DNA of 64,000 nucleotides from Escallonia rubra (Eukaryota; Streptophyta; Magnoliopsida; Escalloniales; Escalloniaceae): assembly GCA_033065855.1 (NCBI GenBank), contig JAVXUO010000522.1, positions 1 to 64,000 of the forward strand, written 5' to 3'. A program made the translations under genes and the position numbers. The stretch's first letter is position 1. Every line of letters starts with the position of its first letter. This document shows, in pieces, positions 37,005 to 48,600 of the stretch. Under the pieces are notes generated by a model that saw only the letters and a program-made list of their open reading frames with translations, did not search any database and had not been told where the DNA came from.

Positions 37005-39612
37005 ATGTACAACGGAATCGGACTACAGACCCCTCGTGGGTCGGGCACCAACGGCTACATCCAGAGCAACAAGTTTTTCGTGAGGCCCAAGAGCAACAAG
37101 GTCCTGGTCGACGGCGGGCCCGGCAAGGGGTTCGAGCCCGGCCAGGGCACCGGCGGGCTCATGAGGAAGCCCAATAGGGAGATCCTCGAGCACGACCGCA
37201 AGCGCCAGATCCAGCTCAAGCTCGTCGTGCTTGAGGACAAGCTGGTCGACCAGGGCTACACTGACGCCGAGGTCAGCGAGAGGCTTGACGAAGCGCGCTG
37301 CACCCTGGAGGCGGCTGCAGCCGCCGAGGAGGCACTCGGAGTCACGGCAATACTGGCTGGCGATGCGAGGTTTTACTCTGTTCCCATTTAATTTGCTTGC
37401 TCTGCGCTCCCTCCGCTTTGACATGGTTGCCCTCCTTGACTTTCTTCGGAATTCCTAAGCGCAGATATTGAGTTTTAACATTGGTTTGTTCTTAACTTAC
37501 TTGCACCCCTATGCCATGCTGGCTAGTTGGACTTGTTAATTGATACTTTTTCGATTTGTAATTAGCATTGGAGTTTGAATTAAAAAGCCAAAGGGTACAA
37601 AAATTTATGAAACAGAGGATGTATCACTTAAACGTCATTCTTATATAGGGATATAGGATTTGGGATTTTGGGAGGTAACTATCTTGCATTTGGGAATTAA
37701 TGAAACTGACAACCATGTTCGTGATATTCGAATGTTGTGAAACCTTAGTATCGAGCTTCCTGCAATAGACAAAATATTAGGTTCATATTAATCAGATCAT
37801 ACGATTGTAAATAGCATGTGATTTCTGTTTCAATGTTACTTGGAAGCATGAAAGATCCGGGACATTTCTGTTATAAGTCAGTTAAACGCGGTTATAGTTG
37901 TTGCTTGCAGTCTGTTAAGGCGGGTCTAAGCTGTGTGTGAGTGGGAACTATGCCGAAGCGAGTCTTTATGTGGCCATGAGGATATTTGGTGTGGTATAAT
38001 GCTATATATTCCTCGATGGCTTTCAATGAAGTCCTATTTTTATCCGTGCAGGGGTTTGTCTATTTACTTGATGAGTTCATGGGTTGTTATTGTTACTATC
38101 ACCCTTTGTACTATTCTTGCTCTTTTTGGTTATCTTCCTCCTAGTAATACTCCCCCTTATGTTTTCTCTTTGCAAGTGACAGGGGAAAAATGTTCTTTTC
38201 TTGTTTAGTTTTATTGAAATATTTTATTAGTTATAGACTAATAACAAGCTATGATCTGGAAAATCCATTACTACCCTGACCTTTTGATATGAACATTATA
38301 CAGAGCAGATAATAGAAATCACATTCATGTAAACAATTTGTGGTCAAGAACAGTGCTTTTGTAGCCTGTTTGCGAGTTTTGAGAGGAGAGAAAAGAAAAG
38401 AAAAGAAAGGAGAGAATAGAAGAGAATGGAAAAGAAGGGAATACAATTTTCTTTCCTCTTGTTTCTGAGTTTAAGAGAGAAAAGAAAGTATCGTTCCTTT
38501 CCCTTGTTTGTGAGTTCAGAAGAACAGAAAAGAAAAAATACAACATTACATATATACCCTTATACAACAGTATGCTAATCCAAACAAAGACTTCAAAGTA
38601 CGATCCATACTAATAACATAGTTTAGACATGGAAAAAAATTGGCCATCAAGGACATTACAGAAAGTTTATACCATAATAATGTGATAAGTTTCACGTCAT
38701 TGGTTAATGCCATAATGAAAAAAACACAAACTAGCCATCAGTTGACTTAGAGATGTCAATGGGCCGCCCAGCGGGCCTCCAATGAAAACGGGCCGGGGCC
38801 GGGCCAGATGGATGGAAAACGGGCCCGGCCGGGTAAAAAATCTGGGATATATAGGCCCAGTCCAAGCCCTGGCCCTAGGCCCAATATTTAGGGCCGGGTT
38901 TGGGCCGGGCCCGGGCCCAAATTTTCTTTTTCCTGTTCCCAACTCCTTGTTATTCACATGCGTCGTTGGCCAACAAGAATACATCAAATTAAGGTTGAGA
39001 TTGATACATGTTAATTTGGTGTAATATTGACAAGCCTTTTTTGGCCTACTAGCATTATAATTTATAAGTAGCATTTTTCGGAAGTTTGGTAAATAGAAAA
39101 TGACGATTACATCTATCAAATTGCTTAATACAGTAGCTCTTTAAATTTTCGCAAATGTTTGCATGGTATTTGGCTTTTCTTTCCTTTTTTAATACAGTAA
39201 CATCTTCTTCACTTTTTTCTTTCCTTTTTTTTGTTGCAATAAACATCTGTTGAAGTCATATGCATAAACTTTTTACCTTACGTGGATGCAAGCAAATAGT
39301 AGCAACGTTAAATTGCCTTAGACACGCACACAATAATCTATCACAGAAACTGAGCTGAAACAATATAAACAATTAGCAATAAATCAGATAAAAACTTCTG
39401 TAAACAGTTTACAGTAAACTATGTAGTAATGTGCGTAAACAATAATATTTCTAACATTCAAATATTCAAATTGATAGAGTTAAATTGAAGATAAATGTGT
39501 TCATAGTCCCTCCTCCTTTTATCTGGGCTTGGGACCTACTGCTTGTAAACAAACAGGCGAAGTTACCTATTTTTTTTTATATATGGAGAAATATCTATCT
39601 TGCTTCTAAAAA

Positions 39613-39648
<36 letters not shown>

Positions 39649-42600
39649 TTTTAGAAGCAAGATAGAATAAAATTTTTCACAAAATATAGTTTTTTTTCAC
39701 ACACACACATATATATGTGTGTGTGAAAAAAAACTATATTTTGTGAAAATTTTTATTCTTAAAACTTGAGAAAAAGAAAATAAAAAGAAATTACCTAATC
39801 ATCCGGAAGTACTTCAACGTCCGAGTCACCGTTCTTCCTATCATCAATCGGTCTATCTTTCTCGCGGTATTTCGCATCAAGATAATCCTTCCAACATACA
39901 CATAGCTCGAGCAACTCAGGGTTAAGACGACTCCTCCTGTCATCCAAAACCCTTCCATTCGCTGAAAATGCCGACTCTGAAGCAACCGTGGAGGCTTGCA
40001 CCGGCAGTACATCCCTTGCAATTTGGGATAAAGTTTTATACATGTTTTGGTTTGTTTCCAAAAATTCAACAAATTAAAATTAACCTGTTCTTCAATTCTT
40101 AAATCAGAATAATGATCAACATTGGAATATACACCAATCTCATTAAAAGAGGAAAAAGTAGATGAACCTGCCGAATTAGAAGTACCTTCACCTGGTAGTT
40201 GTCTTGCTATTAGATGTTTAAAGCCCTTAAGGTATGGCGAATAATGCCTCTCAGCAGTCGATGATGAAACTCGGCCGCGCACGTCAGCAGAATTACGATA
40301 GAAGTTGAACAGTTCCTCAAATATCTTGCTCACTTTCGCTGTGAGTTTGGTTGTGTCCTTTACTGAGTAGCACATTAATCTCGATATCTCTTGTATCGAG
40401 ACGTTCACGCCATGCAACTTTAACCTAGGATCTAAACAAGTAGCCACAGCAAAAACAACAGGCAGTTCACTCCAATATTTATTAAACTTTTTATCCATCA
40501 CTTTTACTATTTCCTGAAAGGGTCCTATATATCTCCATTTTGTTACTATTGTAGCCATCTTGAGAATTTCTAATACAGTGAGAGGAGAGGTGGGATAGTA
40601 CGTACCAGACAATAAATTGGTAGACGTGTAAAATACCTCCAAAAATTCAGCTAGGTGCGTAGCCATCTGCCATTCCGTGTGAGTTGGCAAGCCTGCTGGG
40701 AACAAGGATAGTAGAAAATGCGTATAGACTTCTTTGTATGCTAGAATATGTTAAAGCATATGATATGTTGAGTTCCACCTATGGACCACATCTGTAACTG
40801 GTCTCCTGTGAGGCATATTATATTGAGGACACAACGTTTTAAATTGTTGTATTCTCTGAGCCGAACTATTAACATACGCTGTCATACCCCTCATTTTGAG
40901 AAGAATATCTCCTGCAGCAGCTAAACCATCTAGAACAATTAAATTAATTATATGACAAACACAACGAACATGAAATAATTTACCAGAAAGTACAGGTTTG
41001 AGGCTCTCCTCTAAAGCATCAACATCAGCTGTATTGTTAGTAGCATTATCAAAACTAATACTCATAATCTTATTCTTTAATTTAAACGTGGTACATATAT
41101 TAATTATAATAGTAGCAATGTTAATTCCGTCATGCGGAAAAGGAAAGAGTTCGAAAGCGATAATTCTCTTGTTCATAATCCAATCTGCATCAATCCAATG
41201 TGCCGTCACACAACTATAACTAACAAAAGTAAACAGAGATTGCCAAATATCAGTAGTAAGACTAACTTTACCGTTAAAATTATCGAAATAATCGATCAGG
41301 CGTGCTTTAGCAGCCTTATATTGCCGGAGTGCATCAGATCTAGTTGTGTTTCTATGAACCTTTTTGTACAAAGGTTGCACGTGGGTGTTCATATATCTAG
41401 AGTGTTTAGCACTATCAGCAAAACTAAAGGCTTGTTCATCGTGAATAACAAATTTAGCGAGACCGTCTCTTTGCTCTTGCTGATTATAAACAAACAACTT
41501 ACCGTCAAAAGATAACCGTGTGTTTGGGTAGGTTCGACGTGGCCGCTTCGAGGTGCACACTGAGGGTAATGCCTGTTAAGATGTCTATTACCACAACCAG
41601 TAGAAAATAATTTAGCACAGTACTTACATCGAGCTTTTCGTCAAAATGATTCCAACACTCGACTTTCTTTTTTTTCACCTTTTGGACTTCTGGCTGATTA
41701 CCGGAAGTATTGCTCGGCCCTTCTCCATCATGACCGCTCATCGGGTTAACATTATGCCACGGAGTAGTAGCTTTGCTAACTGAGCTGTGTCCTTGACTAA
41801 AATGCGGGCTATCTTGTGATGGCGTGTAATCAATATCTGGAATGTTTTGATTGAACTCCCAATTGGCTTAGGTAGCTACTATACAGCCTGTACTCATTCG
41901 TCCAGGAACAAATGGTAGTGGTGGTGCTTGGATTGGTGTTCGTGATGACATTAGTGGTGGTGGTTGTGCTGGTGGTTGTGCTTGACTTGGTGGTGGTTTT
42001 TTTCGTGATGATGATCCACGCTTGAATTTTTTCAGTAGTCCAGCCATATTTGATACTAAACATTTTTACTAGATTGAAAAATAAAACTAGAGCAGTAATA
42101 AATAATTAGAAATAACAATTAAAAAGAAATAAAGAGTAACTAGGGAATAAGAGTAATTAGTAATTCAAAATTGGAGAGAGTTAGGGCCCGTATGTTTACA
42201 GAATTTTGTTTTCGTTTTTGTAATGATGGTGAAAAAGATACTTTTTTTACGTACTTTTATCTTTTTCCGTATTCGTTTTGGGTAAAAAATCAAAACAGTA
42301 GCGAAAAACATGAAAACACCGTTTTCTTGCTTCTCTATTCTCTGTGTCAGAGAATATCAAAGCCGCCGTCCACTGTTCACAATTTTCGGCAACGTTCTCT
42401 GACAGCTAGCTGCAACGTCAGAGAGCCTTAGCTTTCTCTTCTATCTCTCGTTCATCTCCTTCATTTTCCTCCACGAACAGGGAATGAATCTCCTCCATTT
42501 TCGAACACCTCCATTTTCCACGAACAGGGAAGTGGATCTCTTCCATTTTCCACGAACACCTCCATTTTCCACAAAGAGGGAAGCGAATCTCCTCCATTTT

Positions 42601-45600
42601 CCACGAACAGGGAAGGGGAAGGGGAAGGGGAAGGGTAATTACACGAATAGGGATAGAGAAGAGGGAATTACAGGAAAGAAAAGAGGGAGTTACAGCCTTA
42701 CAGGAATTCGTGAAGGGGATGTCACACCAATGTGGGCCCAGGGAAGAAATGAAGGGGAAAGGGGAGGGAAACAACGTAACTTTGTTCTGGGGTGGGCCCT
42801 ATTGAGTGATGATTTATTGGGAAAAAATAAAAAATGGGTATGGAGGGTTGTTGGGAAGATAAATTGAGGGTATAAAAATAATTTGTTAGGTTAAGAGTAG
42901 GGTTAAAATCGAAAAAAATATGTACAAATAGTGTAGAAAATGGTAAACATACAAGAATGGACCCAAAAAAGTTGGTGAAAATGAAAATGAAAATGGTAAA
43001 TGTACAGAAAAAATTGAAAAAGTCGATACAGAAAAAACTGAAAAAGTGGATACAGAAAAAACTAAAAGTACACAATACGATTTTAGAACTGAATACTAAA
43101 ATCTTGAAAACAAAAACAGAATACAAAATGCGAAAAATAATTGCGTAAGCGTACGCCCCCTGAGTAATTAAAAAGAATTTGGTAATAGTAATTAATAAGT
43201 AAGAATTCACTAATTACTAATTAATAAACAAAATGATTAGAGAGTAACAAATGAATAAGAGGAATAGCTAGTAATTAAAATTTAGCACGAGTAGTAATTA
43301 GTAAACAGTTGTTCCCAACCTATTTTGGTCGTACCCAAAGGCCCACTGTGGTCCCATTTTGCATGACATGTCCGCACAAGCAACAGTTATTTTCAACGCT
43401 CACAACCGGTTAAAGCATGCACGCTCAAGTCACGTGCACTTCTCACTTTCGTCACGTTACTTCGTCACTAAGAAGCTCATTTTCGCACGAAGCCTTATCA
43501 CGCTTCGACCGTCACACGTCGCCCGTCGATGCGCCATGGCACTTGCCCAAGGAGGTTGGCCTTGGCCTCCCCCTTGGGGTCGGCCTCGGCCTTGGCCTCC
43601 CCCTTGGGGTCGGCCTCGGCCTCCCCATGAGGTTGGCCTTGGCCTTTGGCCTCCATCCTTAGCACATTCACTTCTCTTCAAGGGACCATACATAACTCCG
43701 CGACCCCCGTCGCCCGGACACAACTCCGTGACCCCGTCGCCGGCGTCCGGGCGTCGCACTTCAACACTTCGTCGCGCCTGTGCGCCGCGCCGCTGATACA
43801 GCCGTGCCCCCAGGCTCTCTGTCACACTACCGTACCCCCGGCACTATACGCACTATGTCGCGCCCATGCGCCACCATTGACACAAACGTGCCCCCGGCAC
43901 CTTACGCACTCCGCCGCGCCCGTGCGCCGCGCCACTAACACAGACGTGCCCCCCGGCACCTTACGCACTTCATCGCGCCCATGCACCACAATCATGTTAC
44001 ATGCCCCCGGGCACCACACTCATTCATCACACCATGCGCACCTTACCTTGGTCATGGAACATGCTTCAACCCACTCTCCGGAGTGTACATCATCCTGCAG
44101 GGATAGGCGACTCCTCCGGGACACTATCTCCGCCAGGGAGCTCTTCAACTCCCCTTCCGCCAGGTAGACGGCTCCTCCGGGATGCTACCTTGGCCAGCCG
44201 GGTAGACGGCTCCTCCGGGATGCTACCTCGGCCAGTCAGGTAGACGGCTCCTCCGGGATGCTATTTTGACTCGCTCCAAGTGCTCCGGCATAAGGACTCA
44301 CCCGCGGGGATATGCGACTCATCCGGGACACTATCTTTGCCAGGGAGCTCTAAGTGCTCCGGCACGAAGACTCCCCTTCTGCCAGGTAGACGGCTCCTCC
44401 GGGATGCTACCTTGGCCGGCCAGGTAGACGGCTCCTCTGGGATGCTACTTCGGCCTGCGGAATAGGCGACTCCTCCGGGACACTATCTCCGCCAGGGTGC
44501 CTGCGTGACTGGCCTATGTGCTCCGGCACTGGGGGCTTGTGTCGGCATCCCTAGGGACTATGACCCCCGGGTCACTCCGAGACGGGAGCAGGTCTTTGGA
44601 GGGCATCGCGCCTAGTTCACCTGGCAGTTGGGCGTCGGGTCTTCCCCACCGCTGCCAGGCCTGTGGGACTCCGCAAGGGCTTGGATTGGAGGTTAGATCA
44701 AGGGGATTCTCTGGCCACACCGACGTTGTGGGAGCCAGTCTTTCCAGACAGATAGAGCGACGCTGTGAGGAGCAGGCCGGGTGAATATGCGATCCGACAG
44801 TCCGTGGAGCACCGGCACCCGTGGACCCCCCAGTGACGTGTCACTCCCGGGGAGCGCCACGTGTCGGTTAATGACATCATTATCTCAATCTCTATAAATA
44901 GAGGTCTTGAGAATTCATTTGGAGGACTTCTTCTTCACTCTCACATTTTCACTTTCTCACTCTAGAATCCTAGAGAGAGAATCATATAGGACCTTGACTC
45001 TGGACTTAAGCATCGGACTGTGACTGTCATCGTGTATTCATCCTGCGCCATCGCCCTCGTAGCACTGCCACCCTCAGGCTCTGTCTGGGAAGCCCTTGGT
45101 CTCTGCCCTTATTCCACCCTTGCTGTGTTTCACATCAACATACTTGGAAGCTGATTCGGACTGCAGCCTTTGTGGCACCTCCACGTAGGTACGAACCCAC
45201 TTTCCTTGGCATCAACAGTAGTAGTAATTAGCAAGAGTACTAATTAGTAAACAAGAGTAGTAATTAGCAAGAGTAGTAATTGGAGAGGAAAATAGTAGCA
45301 AAGCTTGTAGAAAAGTAAAATGTTTAGTTAAGAGAGAGTAAGAAGATTGGTGTGAAAAATTTGAAGAAAGGGTGTGAATTTATAGATTTTTGAAAGTCTA
45401 GAAAAGACCAAAATGCCCCTTAAAACTAGCCGTTTATAGTTGTTGGGAGGGTAAAAGTGTAAAAAACCTTAAAAGAGTTGGAAAAATTAAGTTCGACCAA
45501 AATACCCCCCAAACTAGATGTTATATCGGTGTTGGGGGGTTAAAAGTGGAATTTGGGAAAATAATGGGGAATATGGCCGTTGGGGGGAAAAGGGGGGGAA

Positions 45601-48600
45601 AATTAAATTTGAAAACCTGTGGGGCCTGCCAGGAAAAGGGCCAAAAACCAGGCCAAAAACAAGGCCAAAACCGGGCCATTTTCGGGCCGGGCCTGACCGC
45701 TGGCCGCCCGGCCCTTTTGACATCTCTAAGTTGACTACAAACATCCGACCATCCAAATCTAATTAATGTTAAATCAAAAGCATAACAATCAGTCATGAGT
45801 AAACTTTAACTCTTGAATATCCTATCAGCGACAACTCGAACATCTCATCATTTTTCTAACATGAGCTTGCGCCTCTCGGATGGACAGCCAAATAAAGTCC
45901 TCGGTTTTTCGGCATTCTTACCTGAGATTGTAGGAGATGAAGCTAACCACTACTTCTGCCACTTCTTATGTTTGTTTTTAATAAATCGTATGATAGGTTT
46001 TTTAGGAAATCCTAGGACCTACAAGTCATCAAAAATTCAGTCATCATAATCTCAAGGGTAATATGAGAATTATTATAATATTACTTGTGAGAGTTTCATT
46101 CCTTACCGTTTCTTCCCAATTTTGGGAGGAAAGATTTAGAGACAAAAGAGGCCCAAACTTTCCTATCTTTTCTCTCCTTAAAAAACTCACAAGCTAGAGA
46201 AAAGGGAGGAAATGAGCCACTTTCTTTTCTTTTTCTCTCATTTCTCTCGTAAAAAAAATTCGTGAATAGGCTATTAGGATGATGTTCAAACGCGGAAAGC
46301 TAAGGAAACCCCATAAAACACTTATTGCGTAAAATATCAATTCACAGTCTACGCAAAAGCTAAGAAACTCAAACATGAAGAGCAACATAAATGCCAAAAG
46401 TACGTGGTTCCTCTTCCGCCCTTGACAACAACATACTAAAATCTTTCTGACCATAATCAAGGCGAAACAAATGTGGGCCTAACCTTCTAAAAGTGCGTAG
46501 AAAAAGTAAAATCAATCTCCGACAGAGTAAGTGTATCTAGCAATCCAGTGACAATAGCCTCGTGGAGAAGTTGTCATGCAGTCCAGATCGTTATGAAATC
46601 TCAGTTTGAATTAAAAGAAACTAAAAAATATTCATGCGTCATCAAATATTATCATCTAATATATGCACCACTCACTCATATCGACATAAAACCGACCTTG
46701 ACTTTAATACCTTTGTTTATCATAGAAGGAATATTTGACTAATCACTTGAATCTTACATGTTGTAATGAACTAACCTGGGATCACTATGAGACTATGCTA
46801 TCACCTTGCATAGACATTGGCACATGTCCAACTTACATGGAAAGGTACAAGCGGCATGGCATGACGCATACATTAAACATATAAGGTCAAGATTCTATAT
46901 CTCAATGGAAATCCATGTTAATATAAGAAAACAATCACTTAATATCCATAATATCTTTTTTTACCAACTTCAATAAATGAATATGTAATTTATACATACC
47001 TTAGAGTCTTTTTTTGGCCTTTGCAGTTTTTTTTTTTTGGGGGGGGGGGGGGGAGGGGGAAAAAAGTGTTGTCTAGAGTTTATAATCATGATTAAAGTGG
47101 GTGAGGGGTGAGTATGACACTTTTAGAGACAAATTGGATATTCTAATAAATATATGCCATTTACTAGAATTACGTTGAAGTTCTGGCGTTGCTTTACAGT
47201 TACATTAAAGTTTACAGGTAGAGTGTACACGATCCCAACAATTGCATACAAATCTTCTCTTAAAACATGAACACCTCTGCAGAGCATTTATGTCTTTTGA
47301 AACCACAGCCACGATCAAAATCATAGAGATCTCAAATTGAAGGTCAACAAATTCGGATATATGCTCGATACTTGATGATTCAAATCTGGAGCACCATGGA
47401 GAAGAATTTTTAGCCAAATCAACTATCAAGAGGCACCAAAAAAAGCATTGTCAATGCATGTTGTGTCCGGGCCGTGTCGGTACATTCCCCTCTCCATCAT
47501 GTAAGCCTTGTCCGAAACAACTTATGGTTGGCTACATGAATCCTTGTCTTCCCTTCTCCCCTATCCAAACACGTGTTCTTTGTATTCCTGGCAATCCGAT
47601 TCTCTCTCACTAATTCACCCCGTGTTATTTTTGGCCTAACCTCGTGTTCTCGTCCTACCCCATCACATGAAAAGATCAGTCTTCCTTCAGTGAAGTATCT
47701 AGAGGCCTATGTTGGATATGATCAACCCATCTCAAGCGCATACCCACATTCTTCACATTGTTTGTGCCTCCCACCTTTTTGCAATTATTGTAATTTCTTA
47801 CTCTGTCTACCGCCATGTGGCTGCTCATGCTCATGTAGCAGAGCACTCTTATTTCATTAACATCCATTTCATGTGTAAAATGCTTCTTAGCTGTTGAACA
47901 TTGCTAATCATGTGGGCCTCTATGTCTTCGTATAAAACCCATCCTTCAACTTGAGAGTGATATTAAGATCGCACTTCTTGTGCAATATTGATCCAAGATA
48001 CCAGCAAATGTCCTTCTTAAGCATCTCTTGCCTATCCATATCAACGTCACGCCAAACCACCTCCTCAGCTTACTAAATTCGTGATCCAAAAACTCCATCG
48101 TAGTTATTTCTCCATAACAGTAGTAAGTCCCGTTCTAGGCTTACCTAATACTATGTCTGCCGTTTTTGGCATCACCCCCTCTACGACACGACGTGCTGGC
48201 ATGTCTTAACGTGACACTGCTACCTATTTTAACCGAATTCCTTTAATCTGCTACATTTGTCAGCATAAAAACATCACATCGCAGCAAAAAATTACAACTT
48301 CTGTTTGCATTACATATACGGTCAAAATGATGTTAAGTGCGAAGAAATTACCCACACTTCGCACTGGCGTTTAAGTGTCTAACTGATAATATTGCATAAA
48401 AGAGTGACGAGAGTGCGGTACCTTTTGAGAAATTAGCAACAGAAGGAATTTCTTCCTTTTTTAAATTTCAACTGTACTTTTTGCCAAAATTAGCTACAGC
48501 TTCTTGTACCTGACATTAGTATATTGCTTTCTATGTTTTACGAGATTGACTTAAACTTATTTTCCATGATCCAGGGAGCATGCTATTTAACTTTTAACGT

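Larger units (their letters stand above)
38748..45728 (-). mobile_element. Ac-like hAT element, TSD AGTTGACT, carrying two nested insertions
   Basis: The left end TAGAGATGTCAATGGGCCG and right end (reverse complement) TAGAGATGTCAAAAGGGCCG are matching terminal inverted repeats. The 8 bp duplication AGTTGACT lies at 38740-38747 and 45729-45736. GGGCCGGG-type subterminal repeats occur at both ends (38758-38920, 45600-45715), as in other plant hAT elements. It is 6,981 bp long; removing the nested foldback element and solo LTR leaves about 4.1 kb, a normal size for an autonomous hAT. It encodes a hAT transposase on the minus strand. Confidence 0.92.

Noticed and set aside
37023-37424. Leftward 133-codon frame opposite exon 1
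   Set aside because: It is a shadow of a GC-rich conserved coding exon.
38249-38567. Leftward Ser/Phe-rich frames in the host intron
   Set aside because: GA-rich simple sequence on the plus strand; no protein similarity recognised.
43359-44243. Several 80-170 codon frames in GC-rich sequence
   Set aside because: They lie in tandem repeats inside the solo LTR and have no recognised domain.
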